Shown here piece by piece: positions 27,822 through 35,529 of a DNA stretch of 64,000 nucleotides (its first letter is position 1; each line of letters opens with the position of its first letter). The translations under genes were made by a program, and so were the position numbers. Origin of the DNA: Synechococcus sp. KORDI-52 (GTDB lineage Bacteria > Cyanobacteriota > Cyanobacteriia > PCC-6307 > Cyanobiaceae); assembly GCF_000737595.1 (NCBI RefSeq), contig NZ_CP006271.1, forward strand, positions 992,001-1,056,000, read 5' to 3'. The notes under the pieces were generated by a model, which saw only the letters and a program-made list of their open reading frames with translations, was not told where the DNA came from and made no database searches.

Positions 27822-29408
27822 ATGACGAAAGTTCTTGTCTCCGATCCGATCGACCAGGCCGGGATCGACATTCTCGGCCAAGTGGCGCAGGTGGATCAGC
27901 GCACCGGCCTCTCGGAGGAGGAGCTGATCGGGATCATCGGTGAATACGACGGATTGATGATTCGTTCCGGCACCCAGGTGACCGCAGCGGTGATCGCTGC
28001 GGCGAGCCGGCTCAAGATCATCGGCCGCGCCGGCGTCGGCGTGGATAACGTTGATGTTCCTGCGGCCACCCAGAGGGGTGTGCTGGTGGTGAACTCCCCC
28101 GAGGGCAACACCATCGCAGCCGCGGAGCACGCTCTGGCGATGATGTTGACCCTCTCGCGGCACATTCCCCAGGCCCATGGCGGCATGCGGTCCGGCAAGT
28201 GGGATCGCAAGAAATACGTCGGCAACGAGCTCTACAAGAAGACCCTTGGGGTGGTCGGTCTGGGCAAGATCGGTTCCCACGTTGCCCGGGTTGCCCAGGC
28301 CATGGGCATGGAGGTGATCGCCTACGACCCCTTCATCGCCGCCGATCGCGCCCAGCGGATGCAGGTGAAGCTGCTCGAGTTGGATGAGCTGTTTCGCGCC
28401 GCCGACTACGTCACCCTGCACATCCCCCGCACCAAAGACACCGAAAATCTGGTCAATGCGGAGCTGCTGCGCACGATGAAGCCCACGGCGCGGATCGTGA
28501 ACTGCGCCCGCGGTGGCGTGGTGGATGAGGCGGCGATCGCTGAAGCCATCAACAACGGGGTGATCGCTGGTGCTGGCCTGGATGTGTATGCCAGTGAGCC
28601 CCTGGCGGAAGACTCCCCCCTGCGGTCGGTGGAGCGTGGTCTGGTGCTGACGCCCCACCTCGGTGCATCAACGGAAGAGGCCCAGGAGAATGTGGCGATC
28701 GACGTGGCGGAGCAGATCCGTGATGTGCTTCTGGGTCTGCCGGCCCGCAGCGCAGTCAACATCCCCGGCCTCAGCGCCGAGATCATGGAGCGGCTCAAGC
28801 CCCATCTCCAGCTTGCTGAAACCGTCGGTCTGCTGGTCAGTCAGCTGGCCGGCGGTCATGTGAAGGAGATGGAACTGCGCCTGCAAGGTGAATTCTCCAG
28901 CCATCCCTCCCAGCCTCTGGTGATTGCTGCTCTGAAGGGTCTGCTCAGTGCTGGCCTTGGCGACAGCATCAACTTTGTGAATGCCTCGCTCGAGGCCAAG
29001 GCCCGCGGCATTCTGGTGCTGGAGGTGAAGGATGAGAGCAGCCGCGACTTCGCCGGTGGCTCACTGCAAATCACCACTCGCGGCGATCAGGGCAGCCGTA
29101 GCGTCACCGGTGCCGTCTTTGCCGATGGGGATCTGCGTATCACCAGCATTGATGCCTTCCCGGTCAATGTGACGCCGAGCAACCACATGCTGTTCACCCG
29201 TCACCGGGACATGCCCGGCATCATCGGCCACCTGGGCTCGCTGTTGGGTGAACACAACGTCAACATCGCCTCGATGCAAGTGGGCCGCAAGATCGTGCGT
29301 GGTGATGCAGTGATGGTGCTCAGCATCGATGATCCGATCCCTGCCGATCTGTTGAAGACGATCACGGCGATCGAGGGCATTCAGGAAGCCCACCCGGTCA
29401 CGCTCTGA
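27822..29408 (+). CDS. serA: D-3-phosphoglycerate dehydrogenase
   Basis: First enzyme of serine synthesis, oxidising 3-phosphoglycerate with NAD+. The 528-aa protein is the long form with catalytic, intervening and C-terminal ACT domains. Visible are the NAD-binding GVVGLGKIGSHVARVAQAMG, the ARGGVVDEAAI segment, the catalytic Arg-Glu-His set ending in LTPHLGASTEEAQENV, and the ACT domain HRDMPGIIGHLGSLLGEHNV. ATG 27822 gives the family N-terminus MTKVLVSDPIDQ. The stop overlaps the prmA start (TGATG). Confidence 0.96.
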   Translation: MTKVLVSDPIDQAGIDILGQVAQVDQRTGLSEEELIGIIGEYDGLMIRSGTQVTAAVIAAASRLKIIGRAGVGVDNVDVPAATQRGVLVVNSPEGNTIAAAEHALAMMLTLSRHIPQAHGGMRSGKWDRKKYVGNELYKKTLGVVGLGKIGSHVARVAQAMGMEVIAYDPFIAADRAQRMQVKLLELDELFRAADYVTLHIPRTKDTENLVNAELLRTMKPTARIVNCARGGVVDEAAIAEAINNGVIAGAGLDVYASEPLAEDSPLRSVERGLVLTPHLGASTEEAQENVAIDVAEQIRDVLLGLPARSAVNIPGLSAEIMERLKPHLQLAETVGLLVSQLAGGHVKEMELRLQGEFSSHPSQPLVIAALKGLLSAGLGDSINFVNASLEAKARGILVLEVKDESSRDFAGGSLQITTRGDQGSRSVTGAVFADGDLRITSIDAFPVNVTPSNHMLFTRHRDMPGIIGHLGSLLGEHNVNIASMQVGRKIVRGDAVMVLSIDDPIPADLLKTITAIEGIQEAHPVTL

Positions 29409-30295
29409 TGTGGTGGCGTCTGACACTCCCGTGTCCTCCGGAGCTGGAGGAATCGCTGGTGTGGAAGCTGACGGATCTGGGCCTGCACCGCCATGCGGTG
29501 CAGCATGCGCCTGAAACGCCTGACCGCAAGACGCTGTTGGTCTGGCTCCCGAAGCCGGAGTGGCCGGAGCCTCAGCGGCGGGAGCTGATCGCCAGCCTGC
29601 AGCCGCTGGCGGAGCCCTTTGGTCTCAGCCTGCCCGATGGGCACTGGGACGATGTGGCGGATGAGGATTGGAGCCTCAGCTGGAAACAGCACTGGCAGGC
29701 CGATCCTGTCGGTGCTGGGCTGTTGATCCTGCCGGCCTGGCTGGAGGTTCAGCCGGAGCATGCCGACCGGCTGGTGATCAAGATGGATCCGGGCAGTGCC
29801 TTCGGCACTGGAAGCCATCCCACCACCAGGCTCTGCCTGGAAGCTTTGGAGCAGTCGCCTCCTTTGGGGTCGCTTGTGGCCGATCTGGGCTGCGGCAGCG
29901 GGGTGCTGGGCCTTGCTGCGCTGGGCCTGGGGGCGGAGTCGGTGGTGGCCGCTGACACCGATTCCCTGGCGGTGCGTGCCACGGCGGACAACCGCGGCCT
30001 CAACGACCGATCGGAGGCTGAGCTTCAGGTGGCTCTCGGTTCAGTGGAGACCCTGAGCGAGCTGCTCGCCCCCCGCCGCGCTGATCTGCTGCTCTGCAAC
30101 ATCCTGGCTCCGGTGATTGAAGCCCTCTCCCCGGGGTTTGAGGGGCTGCTTCAGCCCGATGGGCGCGCTCTGCTCAGTGGGCTCCTGGTGGATCAGGCAC
30201 CGCGCCTGAAGGAGGTCCTGGGGGGTTTGGGCTGGTTGGTCACCGTCGAGGCGGCACAGGGCCGCTGGGGGCTGTTGGAGATCCGCCGCCGCTAG
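29408..30295 (+). CDS. prmA: Ribosomal protein L11 methyltransferase
   Basis: SAM-dependent enzyme that trimethylates ribosomal protein L11. The 295-aa protein has the N-terminal substrate-recognition domain, then the class I methyltransferase fold: KMDPGSAFGTGSHPTTRLCL, motif I LVADLGCGSGVLGLAAL, VVAADTDSLAVRATADN and LLCNILAPVIEAL. It is translationally coupled to serA, a linkage common in picocyanobacteria. After its stop come a short palindrome and the ferredoxin gene. Confidence 0.93.
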   Translation: MWWRLTLPCPPELEESLVWKLTDLGLHRHAVQHAPETPDRKTLLVWLPKPEWPEPQRRELIASLQPLAEPFGLSLPDGHWDDVADEDWSLSWKQHWQADPVGAGLLILPAWLEVQPEHADRLVIKMDPGSAFGTGSHPTTRLCLEALEQSPPLGSLVADLGCGSGVLGLAALGLGAESVVAADTDSLAVRATADNRGLNDRSEAELQVALGSVETLSELLAPRRADLLLCNILAPVIEALSPGFEGLLQPDGRALLSGLLVDQAPRLKEVLGGLGWLVTVEAAQGRWGLLEIRRR

Positions 30296-30305
30296 GCCTG
30301 CCCGT

Positions 30306-30320
30306 ATAAGCCAGGCTTAT
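30306..30320. promoter_or_regulatory. Palindrome between prmA and ferredoxin gene
   Basis: ATAAGCC-A-GGCTTAT is a perfect 7-bp inverted repeat with a one-base centre, 11 bp after prmA and 130 bp before petF. It has no T-tract and the loop is too small for a terminator, so it could be a protein-binding site. No known operator was recognised. Confidence 0.4.
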
Positions 30321-30450
30321 CAGAGTGGGGTCTCCGATTGGTCCTCTTCCCTAGTGGCCCAGGAATCGTCAGGTTGAGCACCTATTTGAAGTAAAAATGT
30401 GGCGTTCTGCAGGACCGGGTTTTCCGGAACCCTGTACGCATTCATCAATC

Positions 30451-30750
30451 ATGGCTTCCTACAAGGTCACCCTGGTCTCCGAGAGCGAAGGTCTGAACAA
30501 GACCATCGAAGTGCCCGACGACCAGTACATCCTCGACGCTGCTGAAGAGCAGGGCATCGACCTCCCCTACTCCTGCCGCGCTGGCGCTTGCTCCACCTGC
30601 GCCGGCAAGATCACTGCTGGCACCGTCGACCAGTCCGACCAGAGCTTCCTGGACGACGACCAGATCGAAGCTGGTTTCGTGCTGACCTGCGTCGCCTACC
30701 CCACCAGCGACTGCACCATCAAGACCCACGCCGAAGAAGAGCTCTATTGA
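30451..30750 (+). CDS. petF: Plant-type [2Fe-2S] ferredoxin
   Basis: Soluble electron carrier from photosystem I to FNR, FTR and other enzymes. The 99-aa protein has the four cluster cysteines at residues 42, 47, 50 and 80 ([15 protein letters not shown] and FVLTCVAYP), the typical acidic surface ([12 protein letters not shown]) and a C-terminal HAEEELY. The frame is open upstream to 30397, but [14 protein letters not shown] is the family N-terminus. A strong terminator follows, so it is likely monocistronic. Confidence 0.96.
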   Translation: MASYKVTLVSESEGLNKTIEVPDDQYILDAAEEQGIDLPYSCRAGACSTCAGKITAGTVDQSDQSFLDDDQIEAGFVLTCVAYPTSDCTIKTHAEEELY

Positions 30751-30782
30751 GTCTCTGTCCTTCAACATGTGGACGAGTCCTC

Positions 30783-30810
30783 AACCACCCCTGCGGGGGT
30801 GGTTTTTTTT
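30783..30810 (+). terminator. Rho-independent terminator after petF
   Basis: AACCACCC and GGGTGGTT form an 8-bp stem around a short GC loop, followed by a run of T to 30810. It begins 33 bp after the ferredoxin stop. Confidence 0.92.
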
Positions 30811-30852
30811 GGTCTGGTCGTCTTCCATGCGTGTCCCTTGTCTTCTCCTGCC

Positions 30853-31239
30853 GTGAGCCGCCCCGAAGTCGACGATCTTCTGGAGCCCGGCAGTGTTCAC
30901 ACCAGCCCCGGCGGTCAGTACAGCTTCCGCGTGATCGGGCCCTGTTGCCGGTTGTTTGACCGTGAAGAACTGCCCTGGCCCTGCTGTCGTCTGGCCTGGC
31001 GCAGCAAGGAGCCGAGCTGGAGACGAATCGGACGTCGGTTTGTGCCCGACCTGGCTGCCCGGCGCTGCCCCTCCTACGCGGTGGAACTGCTGCAACCGGG
31101 CGGACGACCCACGCCCACGGTGCTGACTCTGTTCTCCGTTCGCTTCAGCCGGGATCTGCAGGAGTGGTGGTACAGCCGCCATCCCAGCTCCATGGCCCCT
31201 GAGCATGTGAGTCCTGAACAAAAAGCCCCGATGGCCTAA
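30853..31239 (+). CDS. Unknown Cys/Arg-rich protein
   Basis: About 128 aa if started at GTG 30853 (VSRPEVDDLLEPGSVHTSPG); an ATG at 30769 also fits but would read through the petF terminator. Features seen are FRVIGPCCRLFDREELPWPC, a Trp/Arg-rich middle, and TVLTLFSVRFSRDLQEWWYS near the C-terminus. There is no signal peptide. The family is not recognised. The stop codon TAA lies in the loop of the terminator that serves the convergent psbV gene. Confidence 0.6.
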   Translation: MSRPEVDDLLEPGSVHTSPGGQYSFRVIGPCCRLFDREELPWPCCRLAWRSKEPSWRRIGRRFVPDLAARRCPSYAVELLQPGGRPTPTVLTLFSVRFSRDLQEWWYSRHPSSMAPEHVSPEQKAPMA

Positions 31240-31252
31240 GGCCACCGGGGTC
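31219..31252 (-). terminator. Rho-independent terminator after psbV
   Basis: Read on the minus strand, a long near-perfect stem (CCCCGGTGGCC with GGCCATCGGGG, one mismatch) around TTA is followed by a T run. The loop contains the stop codon of the convergent gene at 30853-31239. Confidence 0.88.
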
Positions 31253-31278
31253 GATCGCTGGCTGAGAGCCGGATGGAA

Positions 31279-31791
31279 TCAGAAGTAGATCTTTCCTCCT
31301 CCCCAGGCACTGCCCTGGACTTTGGGTGACACCAGGATGTAGCCGGCCATCAGGCGGAGATCTTCATCGTCAAGGTCGCGCATGGCGGGGTACAGCTCGG
31401 CGTCGCGCATGCTGGGGTGAAGGTCGGCAATGCTGTATTCACCGTCGTATGACGTTGGATCCTTCATGTAGTCAACCAGGGCCTCGACGTTGTCTCGGGC
31501 CGGGGTGGCCAGGGCCAAGGTTTCCGGATCCAGGCCGACGTTGTGGTTGGTTTTGGTGATGCCACCGGCGTGGCAGGTGCCGCAGCTGGTGTTGAACACC
31601 TTGCGGCCGGCATCGATTTCGCGATCGGTGAAGGTCACCTCTGATCCGGACGGGTCAGCCGGAACGGTAAGGGTTTCGGCGTCCCACTGGGCCGCCTGAG
31701 CCGGGGAGATGACGCTGAGACCGATCAGCACCGGGACAAGGATCAGAAGGCCCTTCAGGGACCGTCGCAAAGAAGAGAACACAGTGGCCAT
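31279..31791 (-). CDS. psbV: Photosystem II extrinsic cytochrome c-550
   Basis: Lumenal heme protein that stabilises the oxygen-evolving complex of PSII. The 170-aa precursor has a signal peptide (LLILVPVLIGLSVISPAQA, cleavage near residue 33), a heme-binding CGTCH at residues 70-74, NHNVGLDPETLALATPARDN and a second axial-ligand region, SIADLHPSMRDAELYPAMRD. The C-terminus GGGKIYF is typical. ATG 31791 is chosen; an in-frame ATG at 31815 adds eight residues. No other PSII gene is adjacent. Confidence 0.95.
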   Translation of the reverse strand: MATVFSSLRRSLKGLLILVPVLIGLSVISPAQAAQWDAETLTVPADPSGSEVTFTDREIDAGRKVFNTSCGTCHAGGITKTNHNVGLDPETLALATPARDNVEALVDYMKDPTSYDGEYSIADLHPSMRDAELYPAMRDLDDEDLRLMAGYILVSPKVQGSAWGGGKIYF

Positions 31792-31865
31792 GAAGGTGTG
31801 GGGGGTGTGACGCATTCACCGCACCAAGCTCTTGTATCACGGGGAAGTGACCCTCCGAGGCCGGA

Positions 31866-32825
31866 TCACAAACTGTTGCAGCGTGGTTTGACCTCAATGC
31901 TGAGGAAGTCCTTGGCCAGCAGCGTGTTGGGGAAGATCGCCTTGGCCTCGTCCAGCAGGTTTTGAGGGGTCACAAGATTGCCCGGTGCATAACGCGGGCT
32001 GAGGTGGGTCAGCACCAGCTGCCCAACACCAGCTTCAGAGGCCGTCTGGGCGGCCATGGTGCTGGTGGAGTGCTGTTTCTGGAAGGCCATCTCTGCCTCC
32101 CCATGGGCAAAGGTGGATTCGTGGATCAGCAGGTCCGCGCCTTGGGCGAGCTCCACGGCCGCATCGCAGAACACGGTGTCGGTGCAATAGACGACGCTCA
32201 CGCCGGGTCGTTCTTCTCCGCAGAGGCTGGTGCCGTCGATGCTGCGACCGTCCTCAAGGGTCACCGTTTCGCCCCGCTTCAACTGGGCGTAGACCGGGCC
32301 GGGAGGAATGTTCAGCTCCCTGGCTTTCTGAATATTGAACCGTCCGGCCAGGGGCTTCTGATCAATGCGATAGGCGTAGGCCGGCACGCGGTGGGTGAGC
32401 GGGGTGCAGCGCACGGTGAAGTCCTCGTCCTCGAACAGCAGCGTGCCCTGCTCGGCGGCAGCCCTCACCCGATGCACCTCCAGGGGATAGCCAATGCGGG
32501 TGGAGCTGCTGCGCAGCACCCCGTTCAGGTAGCTCTCCAGTGGATCCGGTCCATACAGGTCCACCCCTGCGGGGCTGCTGCCGGCAAGGCCGAGGCTCGC
32601 CAGCAGCCCTGGCAGCCCGAAAATATGGTCGCCATGCATGTGGGTGATGAACACCCTGCGCAATTGGGACAGTCGCAGGTCACTGCGCAGGAATTGATGC
32701 TGGGTCCCCTCACCGCAGTCGAACAGCCACATCTCAGAGCGCTGCGGCAAGCGCAGAGCCACAGCTGAAACGTTGCGGGCCCGGGTGGGCACCCCTGAAC
32801 TCGTACCGAGAAAAGTGACCTGCAA
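31866..32825 (-). CDS. rnz: Ribonuclease Z
   Basis: Endonuclease that trims the 3' ends of tRNA precursors lacking an encoded CCA, as seen for the tRNA-Val in this window. The 319-aa short form has the metallo-beta-lactamase signature [20 protein letters not shown], the N-terminal [47 protein letters not shown] and [12 protein letters not shown]. It is divergent from the SpoIID-like gene. Confidence 0.95.
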   Translation of the reverse strand: MQVTFLGTSSGVPTRARNVSAVALRLPQRSEMWLFDCGEGTQHQFLRSDLRLSQLRRVFITHMHGDHIFGLPGLLASLGLAGSSPAGVDLYGPDPLESYLNGVLRSSSTRIGYPLEVHRVRAAAEQGTLLFEDEDFTVRCTPLTHRVPAYAYRIDQKPLAGRFNIQKARELNIPPGPVYAQLKRGETVTLEDGRSIDGTSLCGEERPGVSVVYCTDTVFCDAAVELAQGADLLIHESTFAHGEAEMAFQKQHSTSTMAAQTASEAGVGQLVLTHLSPRYAPGNLVTPQNLLDEAKAIFPNTLLAKDFLSIEVKPRCNSL

Positions 32826-32866
32826 GGCCGGTGCTCCTCAGGGCTCATGCTGCCATCTGGCTGAAC

Positions 32867-34318
32867 GTGGGATCAGGCGGCACACTGGGTCGCCTTTTGA
32901 TTCTCAGCGTGCGTTGCACCTCCGTTGCCGTCGGGCTGGTGCTCGTCGCTTTGATCGCTCCAACACCAGCGGCGTGCGCCCGCGGTCGGGAGCCACAGAT
33001 GCGTGTTCTGCTGCTTGAGGACACCCAGCTCAGCCTTCGTTCCGACGGTGCAAAGCCCTTGCTGGTGCAGGGGCTCCCCGGCGGCGAACGACAACCGCAA
33101 CGCCTGCAGCTCAGTCTTCAGGGCAGGCGTCTGAGCGCCACGGTTGATGGCCGTTCGATGGCGCTGGGATCCAGCACCCTGCTCACGGTGCAGAACGATG
33201 ATCCACGGGGCATCTGGCTGGGCTCCCGTCGTTACCGCGGGGTTCTGCGCATCAGTGGGCGGGGCGGAAGCCTTCGGGTGGTCAACAGTCTGGGAATCGA
33301 GACCTATCTCGCCAGTGTTGTGGGCAGCGAAATGCCTCATCGCTGGCCTCTGGCGGCCCTGCAGGCCCAGGCGGTGGCGGCCCGCACCTATGCGCTGAAA
33401 CAACGCAGCCGTGGTGGCGCCTGGGATGTGAAGGCCACGGTGGCGAGTCAGGTGTACCGCGGCGTGGAGTCCGAAACCCCAAGCACCCGGCAAGCGGTGG
33501 CCAGCACCCGTTCCCTGGTGCTTGTGCATGGCGGTCGCCTGATCGATGCGGTGTTCCACAGCAGTTCCGGCGGGGTGACCGAGGCGAGCGGAATGGTTTG
33601 GCGCCGGCAGCACCCCTATCTGGTCAGCGTTCCCGACCACGACCAGCACAGTCCCGTGCACCGATGGGAGCAATGGTTTGATCCGGCTGGCCTACGCCAG
33701 CGGCTGCCGGAAACCGGTGGGCTTGAGGCTGTTGAGGTGCTAAGTCGGTCCGATAGCGGTCGCGTCCGGCAGGCCCGGTTGCGCGGACCACGCGGATCGC
33801 TGGTTCTCAGTGGTGGTGAGCTGCGCAAACGGTTGGGTCTCAAAAGCACCCTGGTGAGCTTCGAGATGGTGAGCGGGGCTCAGCGGCCGCCCGTGGATCT
33901 TCCAGTGGGGAGCGTGACCACACCCGCCAGCAATGCATCCCGGATCAGTCGGATCACAGCGTCCGTGGCGCGTCAGAAGCCACGATGGCGGCCGCTCCTG
34001 GTGGCTCCGCCGCCGCTGCTGGTGAGCAAGACCTCGATCCGTCGTTGGTCTGCCGGCGGACTCCAGCTGCTGGTGAAGGGCCAGGGCTATGGCCATGGCG
34101 TCGGCATGAGCCAGTGGGGGGCCCACGGTCTGGCGGAGCAGGGCGCGGACTTCCGCGCGATTCTTCAGCACTATTACCGCGGTGCGGAGCTCATGCCCTA
34201 CCGGCCGCATTTCGACCCGTCGCTGGCGCTGAAGCCTCCGATCAAGCCACTGTGGAAGGAGACTCCGGTTTTGCCCTTTGGCACGGTTTCCCTGTCATCT
34301 GCAGCGTCATTCCAGTGA
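32867..34318 (+). CDS. SpoIID/LytB-domain protein
   Basis: A 483-aa protein with an N-terminal signal or anchor (SVAVGLVLVALIAPTPAACA). The SpoIID domain carries YLASVVGSEMPHRWPLAALQ, AQAVAARTYALKQRSRGGAW, AVFHSSSGGVTEASG and, at the C-terminus, GQGYGHGVGMSQWGAHGLAE. SpoIID proteins are lytic transglycosylases or amidase enhancers acting on peptidoglycan; in cyanobacteria the role is not defined. The start is uncertain: GTG 32867 is given, and GTG 32831 is possible. Its 3' end overlaps nagB by 41 bp. Confidence 0.85.
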   Translation: MGSGGTLGRLLILSVRCTSVAVGLVLVALIAPTPAACARGREPQMRVLLLEDTQLSLRSDGAKPLLVQGLPGGERQPQRLQLSLQGRRLSATVDGRSMALGSSTLLTVQNDDPRGIWLGSRRYRGVLRISGRGGSLRVVNSLGIETYLASVVGSEMPHRWPLAALQAQAVAARTYALKQRSRGGAWDVKATVASQVYRGVESETPSTRQAVASTRSLVLVHGGRLIDAVFHSSSGGVTEASGMVWRRQHPYLVSVPDHDQHSPVHRWEQWFDPAGLRQRLPETGGLEAVEVLSRSDSGRVRQARLRGPRGSLVLSGGELRKRLGLKSTLVSFEMVSGAQRPPVDLPVGSVTTPASNASRISRITASVARQKPRWRPLLVAPPPLLVSKTSIRRWSAGGLQLLVKGQGYGHGVGMSQWGAHGLAEQGADFRAILQHYYRGAELMPYRPHFDPSLALKPPIKPLWKETPVLPFGTVSLSSAASFQ

Positions 34319-35045
34319 CACGGATCTCTGCGCTGTACTGGCGGCTCATCTGGAGCGTCATTTGCGCAGCTGGCAGGGGCCTCACCTCCTGAAGCCGTTG
34401 GGTCTGGCCACGGGGCGAACCATGGAGCCGCTGTACCGGACCCTGGTGGAACGGCTGCTGTTGTGGTCTGCCGATGAGCTGGAGGGGCTGCGTGCCCGTT
34501 GGTGCAGTTTCAACCTGGACGAATATCTCGGGCTGTCCGCCGAGGATCCCCGGGGGTACAGGGCGTACATGACCCACCACCTCGCTGCACCGCTGGGGTT
34601 GCCCCCTTCAGCGGTGCACCTTCCCGACAGCACCGCCGCTGACGGAGAGGCTGCCGCACAGCTTTACGGGGAGCAGCTCACGCGCTGCGGGGGCATCGGA
34701 CTGCAGCTGCTGGGGCTCGGCAGCAATGGACATGTCGGTTTCAATGAGCCGCCTTGTTTACCCGACCAGCACTGCCACGAGGTGGTTCTGACGCCTGCAA
34801 CGCGGCATCAGAACGCGGAGCTTTTTGACGGTTGCGTGGAGGCCGTGCCCCAGCGGGCCATCACCCTTGGTCTTCAGGAGATTCTTGAGGCTGCTGAGAT
34901 TCATCTGGTGGTGACTGGCGCCGCCAAGGCAGGCATCCTCAAGCGTTTGCTGGCCCTGACGGAGCCTGACTCTTCGCTGCCCGCCAGTTGGCTGCTGACC
35001 CATCCGAATGTGTGGCTCTGGTGCGATGCGGCGGCTCTAGCCTGA
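34278..35045 (+). CDS. nagB: Glucosamine-6-phosphate deaminase (NagB) family
   Basis: Converts glucosamine-6-phosphate to fructose-6-phosphate and ammonia, in amino sugar recycling. The 255-aa protein shows GLATGRTMEPLYRTLVERLL, FNLDEYLGLSAEDPRGYRAY, the signature LLGLGSNGHVGFNEPPCLPD and VVTGAAKAGILKRLLA. The catalytic Asp of the family lies in FNLDEY. The start is TTG at 34278, overlapping the SpoIID gene by 41 bp; no later start keeps the N-terminal fold. The pairing with a peptidoglycan-acting protein hints at wall turnover (inference). Confidence 0.88.
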   Translation: MARFPCHLQRHSSDTDLCAVLAAHLERHLRSWQGPHLLKPLGLATGRTMEPLYRTLVERLLLWSADELEGLRARWCSFNLDEYLGLSAEDPRGYRAYMTHHLAAPLGLPPSAVHLPDSTAADGEAAAQLYGEQLTRCGGIGLQLLGLGSNGHVGFNEPPCLPDQHCHEVVLTPATRHQNAELFDGCVEAVPQRAITLGLQEILEAAEIHLVVTGAAKAGILKRLLALTEPDSSLPASWLLTHPNVWLWCDAAALA

Positions 35046-35064
35046 AGAGCCGAGATCACAGGCG

Positions 35065-35328
35065 ATGGGCATCGACCCCGTGGAACGGCGTCTCGAACAG
35101 AACTTTGAAGCGGAACGCTGGACGCGTTTCATTCAGGACTGTCAGGACCTTGAGCAGTTGCGCGAGACGGCTCTTGCGCTGGTGCAGCAGCTGGCCCAGC
35201 AGAAGGCGGCCAGTGCCTGGATGGCCACCCGGGCCTCTGAATCGGAAAACGCCAAGTTGCAGATGCTGGCGCGGATGATCCGTCAGCAACCCGATGGCGA
35301 GGAGGAGAAGGCGACTGAGTCCCCCTAA
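35065..35328 (+). CDS. Unknown small helical protein
   Basis: An 87-aa product, MGIDPVERRLEQNFEAERWT then FIQDCQDLEQLRETALALVQ, QLAQQKAASAWMATRAS. It is almost entirely predicted helix, Gln/Ala/Glu-rich and acidic at the C-terminus. No membrane segment or motif. It follows nagB by 19 bp and may share its transcript. Its last codons form one arm of a CCCCC-TAA-GGGGG hairpin without a T-tract. The composition suggests a conserved picocyanobacterial protein, but the family was not recognised. Confidence 0.65.
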   Translation: MGIDPVERRLEQNFEAERWTRFIQDCQDLEQLRETALALVQQLAQQKAASAWMATRASESENAKLQMLARMIRQQPDGEEEKATESP

Positions 35329-35358
35329 GGGGGCTCCAGCCGCCGGCCTGGTCAGGTG

Positions 35359-35529
35359 TCAGTGTTCCTTTTGCCAGCGGCTCAGGTGGGCCGGTGAGAA
35401 CTTGTGACCGTGTTTGGCTCCGACCTTGACCACGCATGAGTTGTCCTTGCCGCAGCGCTGCACCTCATCGCGGATTGAATCGTTGCTCTGCACCCGCGAC
35501 ATGAACGTCTCCAGCTGTTTCATGGACAT
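35359..35529 (-). CDS. Standalone Nif11-like leader-peptide-family protein
   Basis: A 56-aa protein. The sequence MSMKQLETFMSRVQSNDSIR, DEVQRCGKDNSCVVKVGAKH and GHKFSPAHLSRWQKEH follows the Nif11 domain pattern (helix, then GxxCVVxxAxxxGxxFxxxxL). Nif11 domains often serve as leaders of nitrile-hydratase/Nif11-type RiPP precursors such as prochlorosins. Here there is no double-Gly cleavage site and no core peptide, and no lanthionine synthetase is nearby, so it is an orphan. A clear ribosome binding site, GGAGG, lies 6 nt before the ATG at 35529. It converges with the gene at 35065. Confidence 0.75.
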   Translation of the reverse strand: MSMKQLETFMSRVQSNDSIRDEVQRCGKDNSCVVKVGAKHGHKFSPAHLSRWQKEH

